A stretch of DNA of 64,000 nt from JANQKX01 sp039028695 (GTDB lineage Bacteria > Pseudomonadota > Alphaproteobacteria > Kiloniellales > Kiloniellaceae), in contig JBCCHN010000001.1 in NCBI GenBank assembly GCA_039028695.1, forward strand, positions 62,001-126,000, in the 5' to 3' direction. The notes under the pieces were generated by a model that saw only the letters and a program-made list of their open reading frames with translations, was not told where the DNA came from and did no database searches. The translations under genes and the position numbers were made by a program. This document shows positions 34,630 through 44,098 of this stretch, piece by piece. The stretch's first letter is position 1. Each line of letters begins with the position of its first letter.

Positions 34630-35691
34630 ATGAGTGAACAGAAACAATCGAACGATCAAGATCGGGCGCTGGCCCGCTCCATGCGCACGGCAATGCGCTT
34701 TGTCATCGCATTGATGGTCATCCTGGCCGGTGTTTGGGTGGCAAGCGGGGTTGTTTCGGTGCCAGCGGACCGGCAAGCCGTGGTCATCGCCTTTGGCGAC
34801 GCCGAGGTCAAAGCCAAACAGGGTGGCGGATTGGTCTGGTGGTGGCCATCGCCTATCGGCGAAGTGCGCTTAATACCTGCGGCCAGCCGCAAGTTCGCGC
34901 TTGAGGCCAAGAGCCTTGAGCCCAAGCCCAATGGCGTAAGCTTAGATCCGCGGCTCATGGGCTACGTGATTACAGGCGATCACGCCGCACTCCACATAGG
35001 CGCAACGGTGTTCTGGCGGGTGCGCGACCCTGTCGCCTATGCCTTCCTCGCCGATCCGGAACAAACGCGCCGCACGCGAGAAATCGATTCCTTTCCAAAA
35101 ATCGAACAGGCCATCAGACGCGCCTTTCAGCGTGCCGTCATCCATGTGGCCGCACATCAGGACATCAATACCATCCGTGTTACCGGCAAGGACTACATCC
35201 GCCGCGAACTGATCGCCAAGATGAATGACATGCTGAACAGCCAGGGAACAATGCCCTTTGAGGTGGCGATCGAAAATGTCGAATTCAACACCTCTCTGCC
35301 ACTGTGGGCACGTGACGCCTTTGCCCGCGCACAACGAGCGCAAAGCGAAGCAGATCAGCTCATTGCCGAAGCGGAAAGTCAGCGTGCCAATAGCCTCGCA
35401 GCAGCCGAGGAAGAGGCGGCGCAGATCACCGACTCCGCAAAAGCTGCCGCGAACGAAATGGTGAGTCAGGCAATCGTTCGCACCAAACCCATTGCGGCCC
35501 TTGCTAAATCGGGCAACGCTGATCGCCGCGTGGTTCTTTACCGCCTTTGGCGTGATGGAATTGACCGGCTATTCCAGCAGACCAACACCGTCATGATCGT
35601 TCCCGCTCACGACAATCTACGTGTTCTGCTGCCAACCGAGGCGCCAATGGTCAAAGATAGTCCGGTCCAGACCCAACCAGACGTAAACTAG
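34630..35691 (+). CDS. SPFH/band 7 protein, HflK-like
   Basis: 353 residues. A single N-terminal helix (MRFVIALMVILAGVWVASGV) precedes an SPFH domain (SVPADRQAVVIAFGDAEV, GGGLVWWWPSPIGEVRLIP, HIGATVFWRVRDPVAYAF), then a coiled coil (AQRAQSEADQLIAEAESQ). The C-terminal part ends with VMIVPAHDNLRVLLP. It starts 8 bp after the HflC-like gene and 33 bp before the P-type ATPase, so it is co-transcribed. A third SPFH protein in one operon is unusual; E. coli HflK/HflC form only a pair and modulate FtsH. Confidence 0.87.
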   Translation: MSEQKQSNDQDRALARSMRTAMRFVIALMVILAGVWVASGVVSVPADRQAVVIAFGDAEVKAKQGGGLVWWWPSPIGEVRLIPAASRKFALEAKSLEPKPNGVSLDPRLMGYVITGDHAALHIGATVFWRVRDPVAYAFLADPEQTRRTREIDSFPKIEQAIRRAFQRAVIHVAAHQDINTIRVTGKDYIRRELIAKMNDMLNSQGTMPFEVAIENVEFNTSLPLWARDAFARAQRAQSEADQLIAEAESQRANSLAAAEEEAAQITDSAKAAANEMVSQAIVRTKPIAALAKSGNADRRVVLYRLWRDGIDRLFQQTNTVMIVPAHDNLRVLLPTEAPMVKDSPVQTQPDVN

Positions 35692-35724
35692 CCGACATAC
35701 TACCAGTCGGGCCAGGAGATAAGT

Positions 35725-37623
35725 ATGAGCGACCAATTACTTAACGACGTGGGCAATGTCCTAAGCCGGGACGAAAAGCTCTCACTCGGAGGTCGCCTGA
35801 TACTTGCTGCCGTTGCAGCGTGGCTGCTCCTGCTCAGTTGGGCCATACGCTGGTGGTTTCCAGCGCAAGAAGACCTTGGTCTGTTTTGCGTCGGTTTGTC
35901 TTCTGTACTGATCAGTGTGCCTCTGTTCAAAAATGCCTGGCAGTCGCTGCCATCGAATGAAATCAGCGGCTTGGCCGACCAGTTGGTCGCCGTAGCGATC
36001 ATCGCAGCGTGGGTAACAGGCCACCTAGACGCTGCCGCTTTGGTACCCCTAGTGATGGTGCTTGGCAATGTGCTTGAGGAACGCAGCCTTTTCGGCTCGC
36101 GCGAGGCCATTGCGGCGCTTGGCACACTGACCGATACCACCGCCCGACGACAGAGGGGAGGCGATTGGGAAACGGTCAACGCCACGGACTTGCGCAACGA
36201 GGACATCATCGAATTGCGGCCCGGCGATTTCGTTCCCGCCGACGTTATCTTACTCAGCGGCCAATCCGCCGTCGACACTTCCGCCTTGACTGGTGAGTCC
36301 GTGCCGGTCGAAGTTGGTGTTGGAGATATAGTCTCCGCTGGGTCGATTAATACCGAAGGTCTGCTGACGGCCAAAGTGGTCGGAACCGGCAACGAGACTA
36401 CGCTCGGCCGGGTTGTCCAACTCATGCAGGAAGCCGAGAAGGGCAAGCCGCCGGTTATCCGCATGCTGGAGCACTACGCCGGCTATTATCTGCCGCTCGT
36501 GCTGATGCTGTCGGGTATGGTCTTCTTTGTAAGCGGCTCCATGACCAGCGCCATGGCTGTTCTAGTCGCCGCCTGCCCGTCGGCCTTGGCGCTTGCGGCG
36601 CCAGCGACCTCGGTCGCAGCCATTGCGGTGGCGACACGGTTCGGCGTACTCATCAAATCGACTGCCTTCATGGAGGAGCTTACACGCTGTGACACACTCC
36701 TGCTTGACAAGACCGGAACCGTTACGGAGGGCGAACTGCGCGTGGTCGGCTACACCCTTGCCGAGGGTATCGATATCGAGAATTTCAAGTCTTACGCTGC
36801 CGCGCTCGCTATGGCATCGACTCACCCCATTTCCCGTGCTGTTGCCCTGCTCAAGTCAGCCGACGGCCCTGCCATAGATGGCGCGTCCGAGATTGCGGGT
36901 CGCGGCGTAGAGGCAATGATCGACGATAAACGCTACCGCCTCGGCCGTGCTGCCTTGCATCGCGAAGCCCACGTCGACATGCTGGCCGAGCCGAACCATG
37001 ACGGCCCTCTGGTCGGCTTTTCCTGCGAAAATGAGTTCCTTGGCTGGATACACCTCGCGGACACTATTCGCGATCAAGCCCCTGCCGCGCTCTCCGACCT
37101 TCGGGAGTTGGGTTTCAGCCGTCAGCTACTGGTGTCTGGTGACCGCACAGCAGTTGTCGAGGATGTTAGGCAGACCCTCAACATTGATGTTGCTGTCGGC
37201 GAGGTATTGCCGGCGCAGAAACTCGAGCAGGTCCAACGGGAACAACAAGACGGCAAGCATCATGTCCTTATGGTCGGCGATGGTATCAATGATGCATTGG
37301 CCCTTAAGGCCGCGAATGTCGGCGTGGCGATTGGCAGTGGCAATACCGATGTCGCTCTAGCATCGGCGGATCTCGTTCTCAGCCATGGACGACTTGACCG
37401 GCTGGTGGATATGGTGAGGCTTGCGCGCGAGGCGCGCGTCGTCATGAATATAAATTTTGCCCTTGCCTTGGGAACAAGCGCTGTTTTCATTACGGTTGCC
37501 GCCGCAGGACTGGTAGGTCCCGTCGCTATTGCAGTGATTCACAATATTGATGCACTGTTTATCATTATGAACTCGGCTAGGCTCTTGCAGTTCAACCCGA
37601 GCTTAAAGACCTCCGTAGAATAA
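35725..37623 (+). CDS. P1B-type metal-transporting ATPase with CPS motif
   Basis: 632 residues, AGGAGA upstream of ATG 35725. Actuator motif TGES (189-192), catalytic phosphorylation site DKTGTVTEG (D328), THP of the N domain (H367-P368) and GDGINDALAL are intact, so the pump should be active. About four helices precede the actuator domain, two follow it and two lie at the C terminus. The ion-path motif in the sixth helix is CPS (284-286) rather than the CPC, CPH or SPC of well-studied P1B groups. There is no N-terminal HMA metal-binding domain. The transported ion is unknown. It closes the SPFH operon, implying functional coupling to the SPFH scaffold. Confidence 0.9.
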   Translation: MSDQLLNDVGNVLSRDEKLSLGGRLILAAVAAWLLLLSWAIRWWFPAQEDLGLFCVGLSSVLISVPLFKNAWQSLPSNEISGLADQLVAVAIIAAWVTGHLDAAALVPLVMVLGNVLEERSLFGSREAIAALGTLTDTTARRQRGGDWETVNATDLRNEDIIELRPGDFVPADVILLSGQSAVDTSALTGESVPVEVGVGDIVSAGSINTEGLLTAKVVGTGNETTLGRVVQLMQEAEKGKPPVIRMLEHYAGYYLPLVLMLSGMVFFVSGSMTSAMAVLVAACPSALALAAPATSVAAIAVATRFGVLIKSTAFMEELTRCDTLLLDKTGTVTEGELRVVGYTLAEGIDIENFKSYAAALAMASTHPISRAVALLKSADGPAIDGASEIAGRGVEAMIDDKRYRLGRAALHREAHVDMLAEPNHDGPLVGFSCENEFLGWIHLADTIRDQAPAALSDLRELGFSRQLLVSGDRTAVVEDVRQTLNIDVAVGEVLPAQKLEQVQREQQDGKHHVLMVGDGINDALALKAANVGVAIGSGNTDVALASADLVLSHGRLDRLVDMVRLAREARVVMNINFALALGTSAVFITVAAAGLVGPVAIAVIHNIDALFIIMNSARLLQFNPSLKTSVE

Positions 37624-38121
37624 CCACGCCAGAGCCCGCGCGGCGAAACTTCTGACGTATTTGGCGAGCCTCCTAACCATTGCCCCCGAAAACCGAAGGA
37701 AGCGGCACCGCCAACACCTCATTGAGACCTGCGTCTTCCGAAGTAGAGTGTATGGCTAGAGGGACACGGTGAGACCCGAGATTCCTGGCTCCGACTTACC
37801 GAGAGGAACCTTCGCTAGATTTCTTTTCATACGATGAAGTCACCCATTTTCTCTCCTAATAACTTATTCCACAATTGGGATCAGTCGTCCGAAGTCTTGC
37901 CAAGTCTAAGGACGAGAAGGAAAACAGCGTATGGCTAGCCTTGCTCTGCCAATGACGGAGATCACCCGTCCGAAGGCAGCCTAGATGTAAATTTCTTTGC
38001 CCCGCGAACAGGGCTCAGTCCCTATGCGGCTTCAAACGGGAAAATGACCCTTAGCCGTCGAATGGTGACATGACCTTGCTCTATGCGTACCCTGACGAGA
38101 TGACAAGGAAAGGGATCGAAA
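37624..38121. other. 498-bp intergenic region
   Basis: No supported gene. The only clear signal is the purine-rich AAGGAAAGGG ribosome-binding site immediately before the SDR start. No terminator-grade hairpin was found after the P-type ATPase. Confidence 0.45.
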
Positions 38122-38898
38122 ATGAACATCTCTGGAGCGGTTGGTCTTGTAACGGGCGGTAGTGGTGGGCTTGGTTCTCGCATCTGCTCATATCTCGCCG
38201 ACGCAGGTGCGCGCGTGGCTATCGGTTATCATCGAGGTAAAGATCGCGCGGAAAATGTAAAAAGCCGTATTGAGGCTGGCGGCGGATCAGCCACAGCTGT
38301 CCAACTGAACCAGATGGATCCGACGTCGATTGAGAATGCCGTGTCCCAGGTCGTCGCTGATATGGGCTCGATCGATATTCTTGTGAACAACGCGGCGATT
38401 GCCATGGGTGGGCATTCAATCGAACTCGGCGACCTTGATGCCTTTACCCCCGAAATCTGGGACGAGATGATGGCGGTCAACCTGAGGGGACCCTATTTGG
38501 TTGCTCGTGCTGCCGCGGAGCACCTTCGCGCGTCGCAATGGGGCCGCATCGTGAATATTGGCTCGTCACTCGGACACGGAGACTGGTACCAGGACCGACC
38601 GTTTGCACCGAGCAAGGCAGCTGTTATTCCACTTACTCGGTTCTTGGCTGCAGCATTAGCACCAGATGTTACTGTCAATTGCGTCGCCCCTGGACTGATG
38701 GTGGAGACCGCATTAGGTGGCGGTGGTCCACGGCCTGGTGGTGGTTCAAATGAACTCTATGATGCTTGGCGAAACAGGGCTGTTTTGAAATGTTTCACCG
38801 AGATCGACGATGTCGCATTGCAAGTCGTCTATCTTTGTAAGTCAACTTCGATTACGGGACAAAGTATTGGCATTGATGGAGGCATACACTTCCACTAA
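38122..38898 (+). CDS. SDR-family protein lacking the catalytic Tyr
   Basis: 258 residues with the classical short-chain dehydrogenase fold: cofactor loop TGGSGGLGSR (11-20), NNAA (89-92), the helix-4 Asn in MMAVNLRG, Ser148/Ser149 in NIGSSLGHG, and the Lys of the YxxxK motif at K165. The position four before that Lys, normally the catalytic Tyr, is Phe161 (codon TTT in the run PFAPSK). Tyr156 is close but out of register. Redox activity by the usual mechanism is therefore doubtful. The C-terminal GQSIGIDGGIHFH is the normal family ending. Start has a strong AAGGAAAGGG. It is isolated, upstream of an integrase relic. Confidence 0.88.
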   Translation: MNISGAVGLVTGGSGGLGSRICSYLADAGARVAIGYHRGKDRAENVKSRIEAGGGSATAVQLNQMDPTSIENAVSQVVADMGSIDILVNNAAIAMGGHSIELGDLDAFTPEIWDEMMAVNLRGPYLVARAAAEHLRASQWGRIVNIGSSLGHGDWYQDRPFAPSKAAVIPLTRFLAAALAPDVTVNCVAPGLMVETALGGGGPRPGGGSNELYDAWRNRAVLKCFTEIDDVALQVVYLCKSTSITGQSIGIDGGIHFH

Positions 38899-39625
38899 TG
38901 ACCGTTAGTTTCCTATTATGAAGGCCTGTTGATTGGCCCTACACCAGCGCTCCTGCCGATACATCTTTAGGCCATACGAACTGAACTTCAGTTGGCTGAG
39001 AAAACCGGTGTCCTGCCCCTGTTTAATCTGGCCATCAATAGTAAGCTTCAAGGCTGGAACATGGTGCGATAACGGATCGAAAAATTACCCCATATTACCA
39101 AGCGGTTGGTAAGAATCTCGCGGCCTTTAAGAAGACTTCCAGTGAAAATCAGTTCACGGGTCGGCAGGGGCACGCTTGCAAGCTAAAAGCCCCAAAACAG
39201 TCCAGGCTTACTCTCCGGCGGATTATCAGCCTTAGATTTGATGCTCCATTATTTGGCACTCATTGCCTAAACCGGAAAAAAATGACCATCGCTTGGCGGC
39301 GCACCTCCAAAGTCCAAAAGGCTCCTTATCCATCGAAACATTCCAAGATAGAAAATAAGCTCATATACCTTGGCATCCAAGTCGACGATAGCTTATCGCC
39401 TCCTGAATAGATTGCAGGCTTATCATGGGAGCAGAAGCAATCTGCGATCAGCCCGATCCAGCCAGGCGCAACAAAGGCAGCGGCGGCGGCGCGAAAAGCC
39501 CCCCATTTCGGCCACTTGTGACCCAAACCGAGTGCTACGTCGTATGTAACTGATAAACTTGTAAGGCTAACCGCGGAACGCTTTCGTTTCGCCATTCACA
39601 ATACCGAATTCGTGAGGATGCTGAG
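38899..39625. other. 727-bp gap holding only the integrase relic
   Basis: Apart from the relic at 38971-39410 nothing is supported. A minus-strand frame at 39326-39595 overlaps the relic and lacks family resemblance. The DmdA-like gene begins at its right edge with GAGG about 9 bases before a TTG start. Confidence 0.45.
38971..39410 (+). pseudogene. relic of a tyrosine recombinase (site-specific integrase)
   Basis: Two plus-strand frames preserve integrase-like sequence. Around 38971-39072: IRTELQLAEKTG, then LPLFNLAINSKLQGWNMV, ending at TAA. From about 39140 in another frame: SSENQFTGRQG, later LTLRRIISLRFDAPLFGTH, then TIAWRRTSKVQ and KIENKLIYLGIQVDDSL to a TAG at 39408. These match the FNLAIDSKLRG, FTGRRG, FGTHSLRRTKA, YRRTGNLR and STVRYLGIEVDDAL landmarks of a common tyrosine recombinase family. 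The HxxR Arg is replaced and the LLGH box is lost, so it is dead. A middle portion appears deleted. Confidence 0.72.
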
Positions 39626-40771
39626 TTGACTATAAAGAACAATTCTGTTGGATTTGGCGCACAAATTCGCCGATCTCCCTTTTTTGATGCGACGCTACGA
39701 TGGGGTGCGGTTGGGTTCTCCGTTTACAATCATATGTATATTCCACGAGATTTCGGTGATCCTGTAAGGAATTACTGGAACCTAGTTGAACGTGCCATTC
39801 TCTGCGACGTTTCGGTCGAACGACAAGTCGAAATCTCCGGGCCAGATGCTCAGGCTTTTGCACAACTTTTAACCCCTCGCAATCTCTCTAACTGCGCCAT
39901 CGGCCAGTGTAAATATGTCCTTATTACAAGCCAAGAAGGAGGCATAATCAATGATCCCGTTCTACTAAGGCTTGACGAGAACCGTTTCTGGCTTTCACTG
40001 GCGGACAGCGACGTCCTGCTCTGGGCCAAAGGCGTGGCGGCTTTTGCGAACATGGACGTGGTAATCCATGAGCCGGACGTCTCGCCTTTGCAGCTTCAAG
40101 GTCCGCGCTCGCTTGACATTATGAAGGCACTATTCGGAAATGACATTGAGAAGCTCAAATACTTTTGGTTGGTTGAAACCGACCTGGACGGCATACCGCT
40201 CGTTGTCTCCCGAACAGGCTGGTCCAGTGAACGTGGTTACGAAATTTATTTGAGAGATAGTCGTTTTGGAGATCATCTTTGGGAAGCGATCATGGAGGCA
40301 GGCGCGCCATTTGATCTCAGCCCTGGCCATACTTCGACTATTCGACGCATCGAAGGTGCAATGCTCTCATATCACGCCGATATGGACTTGCAGACCAATC
40401 CGTTCGAACTGGGTCTCGGCCGGTTAATCGACTTAGATATAGAAGCGCCTTTCATCGGCAAGAAAGCTCTGCAGCGCCTCCATCACACAGGTACTTCACG
40501 ATGCCTGGTCGGGCTTGAAATCGATGGCGATCCGCTTGCTCGGCCAAATGAAAAACACTGGCCGCTGGACGCAAACGGCGAGCCGGTCGGAATTGCAACA
40601 TCAGCAGTTTATTCGCCGCGGCTTCGAAAGAACATTGCCCTGGCGATGGTGAATAATGAATACAAAGCGCTTGGCGTCGGCTTATCTGTTCACGCAGACG
40701 GAATGGATCGGAATGCAATAGTCGTGGAAAAACCTTTCTTCGATCCAAAAAAGTCTATCGTCACCGCATGA
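39626..40771 (+). CDS. GcvT-fold aminomethyltransferase family protein, DmdA-like
   Basis: 381 residues starting at TTG 39626. It has the folate-binding T-protein fold and resembles DMSP demethylase DmdA across its length: FSVYNHMYIPRDFGDPVRNYW split over the N terminus, CDVSVERQVEISGPDA, CKYVLITSQEGGIINDPVLL, SLADSDVLLWAKG, QGPRSLDIMKALFG, SRTGWSSERGYEIYL and NPFELGLGRLIDLD. DmdA transfers a methyl group from DMSP to tetrahydrofolate. Many DmdA-like proteins act on other methylated compounds, so the substrate is not assured. Neighbouring IclR, TRAP and GMC genes are consistent with uptake and oxidation of a methylated osmolyte; that is inference. Confidence 0.82.
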   Translation: MTIKNNSVGFGAQIRRSPFFDATLRWGAVGFSVYNHMYIPRDFGDPVRNYWNLVERAILCDVSVERQVEISGPDAQAFAQLLTPRNLSNCAIGQCKYVLITSQEGGIINDPVLLRLDENRFWLSLADSDVLLWAKGVAAFANMDVVIHEPDVSPLQLQGPRSLDIMKALFGNDIEKLKYFWLVETDLDGIPLVVSRTGWSSERGYEIYLRDSRFGDHLWEAIMEAGAPFDLSPGHTSTIRRIEGAMLSYHADMDLQTNPFELGLGRLIDLDIEAPFIGKKALQRLHHTGTSRCLVGLEIDGDPLARPNEKHWPLDANGEPVGIATSAVYSPRLRKNIALAMVNNEYKALGVGLSVHADGMDRNAIVVEKPFFDPKKSIVTA

Positions 40772-41140
40772 ACCTCTTACAAGAACTCCTCAAACAAAAA
40801 TGAGCCTGATAGGGCAATTTCGTACATTGTCTTTGATCCTTGTCGCCGGCGCAGGCTCGGTGAGGAAAAGAAAATTGGCGAAACTAAGATGGTGGCAATT
40901 GCAGCCCTCCTTGGCGCGTTGCAGCCCTCGATCATCGCGGAGTTAGTGTCTCCTGCCCATGTCGAGCTTTGCCATCCAAGCTTGGAAAGGATACGGTCCA
41001 CTGGTCCAAGGCACGACCTCATGAAACTGATCGGATCGCAATTGCGTGGCAGCATTATTGGCGTCCAGCATCTACCTGGTTTAACCACTCAGCAAAAAAT
41101 TAACCGGAACTAGGGTCCCCCACAGCTATCGACTCAATCC
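40772..41140. other. 369-bp gap between convergent genes
   Basis: Frames on both strands (40889-41113 plus, 40777-41088 minus) are open but match nothing I recognise and lack ribosome-binding sites. The plus-strand frame has a protein-like composition and might be decayed coding sequence. No terminator hairpin was identified. Confidence 0.4.
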
Positions 41141-41923
41141 TCAGCCATCGTCATCGACAATAAGATGTTCGATCTGCTTGGCCGCTGTGCGCAGAGTCGG
41201 CAACAGTCCAATGGCATCCTCCATAGTCATTCGGAACTTCGGGGCATGTACTGCTAGTCCAGCACAAAACTTGCCGTTTGGCCCGTGGATCGGCACAGCG
41301 ACGGCCACAAGCCCTTCAATGAACTCTTCATTGTCCGTTGCGTAACCCTGATCGCTAATTCTTTCTAGCTCGGTTTCCATCTCTTTAGCATCTATGATCG
41401 TACTGGGCGTGTGTTGATTGAGACGCAAACGACTAACGATCCTGCGCTGCACCGTTCGTTCCAACTGACTTAAATACAACTTGCCGCTCGCGGTACAGTG
41501 CTGTGGAACGGTTGTCCCAGTCGGCAACTGCATCCGAAGTGGCCAGTGGGATTCGACCCGGTCGGCATAGAACATTCGGGTGCCTTCCGGAATGGATATG
41601 TTGCAGGTCTCACCAATTTCCTCAACAAGAGACTCCAGAATTGCACGACGTTCTAAATCCAGATGCGAACCAGAGAGGATCCGACTTCCAAAATCGAAGA
41701 GTCGAGCCCCGCCAACAACACGCTTGCCGTCGATTTCGTACTGCAGTAGTCGCTCACTTAGAAGCATTTTGCAAAGACGATGGGTGGTTGGGACGGGGAG
41801 TCCAGCCCCATCACTAATCTCCGCAAAGGACAACGAGCGCCCGGCGTTCACAACTTCCTCAAGGATGCGGAACACGCGAAGGAAAGAGTTACCCTTATCT
41901 CTACTCGCCAAGGTTTTGCTCAT
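41141..41923 (-). CDS. IclR-family transcriptional regulator
   Basis: 260 residues. N-terminal winged HTH (FLRVFRILEEVVNAGRS, then SFAEISDGAGLPVPTTHRLCKML) and a C-terminal GAF-like effector domain (ETCNISIPEGTRMFYADRVES, LPTGTTVPQHCTASGKLYLS, and the YATDNEEFIEGLVAVAVPI signature of IclR proteins). It lies downstream of the TRAP dctPQM genes on the same strand, separated from dctM by about 135 bp, and is the likely regulator of that transporter and the divergent GMC gene. The effector is unknown. Confidence 0.93.
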   Translation of the reverse strand: MSKTLASRDKGNSFLRVFRILEEVVNAGRSLSFAEISDGAGLPVPTTHRLCKMLLSERLLQYEIDGKRVVGGARLFDFGSRILSGSHLDLERRAILESLVEEIGETCNISIPEGTRMFYADRVESHWPLRMQLPTGTTVPQHCTASGKLYLSQLERTVQRRIVSRLRLNQHTPSTIIDAKEMETELERISDQGYATDNEEFIEGLVAVAVPIHGPNGKFCAGLAVHAPKFRMTMEDAIGLLPTLRTAAKQIEHLIVDDDG

Positions 41924-42058
41924 TTAACGAAGCGCTCTAATTACCTAAGAATGGTGCGGCTGCGGTTCCGCAAACCAACATGCGCAGACGGAGCAACAAA
42001 TGCGGATGAATTAGCACCCGCCGGTGACGTTGCAATCCCTTTATTGGTTTCCCAGCCG

Positions 42059-43432
42059 CTATTGATAGACACCGGCACCGTCATGGAACAACAAGGCCGT
42101 CGATAGGTCTGGAATAAGCGCAATAATCAACCAGGCGACCAACAAGGCTATTAAATATGGTACCGTATAGCGCAATAATCGAAAATAAGGTATGCCCGTG
42201 ATGCCACTTGCCACATAAAGGTTAAGACCATAAGGGGGAGTGATGAACCCAATGGCGTCGCCCACCAGGAAGACGACGGCAAAATGAATTGGGTCAACAC
42301 CGATCCCGGCAGCAATCGGGGCCAAGATGGGTGCTAGGATAATCGTATTCGGCAGACTCTCCAGAATTGTGCCAGCAATCAACACCAGTAACATACAGGC
42401 AAATAGAATTGGGTAATAACCGCCAAGATTCGCCAGCATAGCCGTGACAAAGTCTTTGGCCCCCAACAATGAAAGAATTTGCTGCATCACTACCGATACC
42501 GCGATTAGCGGCACCAGCATTCCCGTGATAAAGCCAGAACGCAAAATTATATTGGGTAATTCGCGAATGGCGAAACCCGGGACAAATATAGATTTACCGG
42601 CGCTTAGGCCCTCGACGCTACCATCTTCCCTAACCCCCAATACTCTAGCGATTGGGTGCATGATGATGCCGACCAATAGGCAAAACCCGGCAGTAACTCC
42701 GGCGGCCTCAGTGGGAGAAAACTTGCCAGTGTAGATACCCCAGACAACAAGGCCGATGGCAAAAAAACCAAGCCAGGCACCCAGACTGGCCCGTAGAATA
42801 CGATTGATTTGCAGCTTTTGGATTGTGCCCCAACCGTGCTTTTTCGACATGTACCAGCAAACGGTCTGCATCGCGACTACCATGATGATACCGGGGATCA
42901 TGCCACCAAGGAATAGGTCGCTGATCGACAGGTTCATCAAAAATCCATAAACGATGAAAATGATACTGGGCGGAATAATGATCCCAACCGTACCGCCCGA
43001 GGCCGCCGTTGCAGCCGCAAAGTTCTCGTCATAACCAGTTTTTGTCATCTCGGGATGCATGATCGATCCGATGGTCGCGGTCGTCGCCGAGTTCGAACCC
43101 GAAATCGCAGCGAAAAGCCCGCACGCGCCAAGAGCTGACATCGCCATGCCGCCACGCACCCAGCCAAGGACAGAATAGGCGAAATCAACCAGGCGCTTGG
43201 CGATTCCAGCGTTGTTGATCAAGTCACCGGTGAGGATGAAAAGTGGTAATGCTAGTAATCCGAAAAAATTGAGACCCTCATAAAGTGTCACGCCGATGTT
43301 AGCCAAGGTAAAATCGATCACCAAACTGACACCGACAACCCACAATCCGATGATCAGAAAAATCGGGACACCAATTATAAAGAGGGCTGTAACGCCGATA
43401 GAGATGAGCGCGATTAAGACTCCATCACTCAT
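42059..43432 (-). CDS. TRAP transporter large permease DctM
   Basis: 457 residues, polytopic. DctM landmarks: GLLALPLFILTGDLINNAGIAKR in two parts, SALGACGLFAAISGSNSATTATIG, the GTVGIIIPPSIIFIVYGF hairpin, SPTEAAGVTAG and FITPPYGLNLYVASGI near the C terminus. It is the final transporter gene of a leftward dctP-dctQ-dctM set, 9 bp after dctQ. A substrate cannot be read from the permease. Confidence 0.93.
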   Translation of the reverse strand: MSDGVLIALISIGVTALFIIGVPIFLIIGLWVVGVSLVIDFTLANIGVTLYEGLNFFGLLALPLFILTGDLINNAGIAKRLVDFAYSVLGWVRGGMAMSALGACGLFAAISGSNSATTATIGSIMHPEMTKTGYDENFAAATAASGGTVGIIIPPSIIFIVYGFLMNLSISDLFLGGMIPGIIMVVAMQTVCWYMSKKHGWGTIQKLQINRILRASLGAWLGFFAIGLVVWGIYTGKFSPTEAAGVTAGFCLLVGIIMHPIARVLGVREDGSVEGLSAGKSIFVPGFAIRELPNIILRSGFITGMLVPLIAVSVVMQQILSLLGAKDFVTAMLANLGGYYPILFACMLLVLIAGTILESLPNTIILAPILAPIAAGIGVDPIHFAVVFLVGDAIGFITPPYGLNLYVASGITGIPYFRLLRYTVPYLIALLVAWLIIALIPDLSTALLFHDGAGVYQ

Positions 43433-43441
43433 GACACGCTC

Positions 43442-43960
43442 CTATTCTCCACCAAGCCCAGCTTTGATATGGAAAGGTTTTCCTTCTCGGAAACGCCTGA
43501 TATCGTCGATCATATTCTGAAAGACACGATAGATGATCAACGCGAAAGCGACCGGCGTTGCCATGTAGAACCACCACTGCATAACATTGTCAGTGCCTTG
43601 GACGATTGCAAAATTGTCATAGGAAAGCTGAACCTGTTCGGCCGCGAAGTAAATGACCATGATTGAAAAGCCGATCCAAATGACATGATCGAGCATGACC
43701 GCGCAGAACTGGCCGGTATAGGGCAGCCGTGCGCGTACTTCTTCGAAGCGCAGATGCGCCCGCTGCTTTGCCGTGTAAGCGCAACCGATCCAGGCGACCC
43801 ATAGGAATAGGTAGATCGGAATGGTCGAACTCCAAGCCGCTTGTTCATTGAAGGCAAAGCGGCGAATTACTTCGACGAAAATGATCCCAGTCATAGCAAG
43901 ATAACAGACCAGGATCACCGTCTTCTCGATATTATCGTCGAGCCATTTGAGCACGAACAT
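43442..43960 (-). CDS. TRAP transporter small permease DctQ
   Basis: 172 residues with four membrane helices: TVILVCYLAMTGIIFVEVIRR, IPIYLFLWVAWIGCAYTAK, FCAVMLDHVIWIGFSIMVIYF and WFYMATPVAFALIIYRVFQN (each read as a separate segment). The QRAHLRFEEV loop after the second helix is a common DctQ feature. Separated from dctP by about 200 bp that include a terminator-like hairpin, and from dctM by 9 bp. Confidence 0.9.
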   Translation of the reverse strand: MFVLKWLDDNIEKTVILVCYLAMTGIIFVEVIRRFAFNEQAAWSSTIPIYLFLWVAWIGCAYTAKQRAHLRFEEVRARLPYTGQFCAVMLDHVIWIGFSIMVIYFAAEQVQLSYDNFAIVQGTDNVMQWWFYMATPVAFALIIYRVFQNMIDDIRRFREGKPFHIKAGLGGE

Positions 43961-44098
43961 GCCGCCTATCCCTCTGTTGCTTCGTACTTTGCCCCTCTAT
44001 GGCGTCTTGAAAAGGTTCCCATTCTCGATTTGCAGCCGATTCCGATCCGCTACCCGGCGAGAAAAGTTATCAGGCGACCCGGACGCCAACTTATGCGC

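Noticed and set aside
39326..39595. 89-codon minus-strand open frame
   Set aside because: Overlaps the plus-strand integrase relic, lacks a ribosome-binding site and family resemblance.
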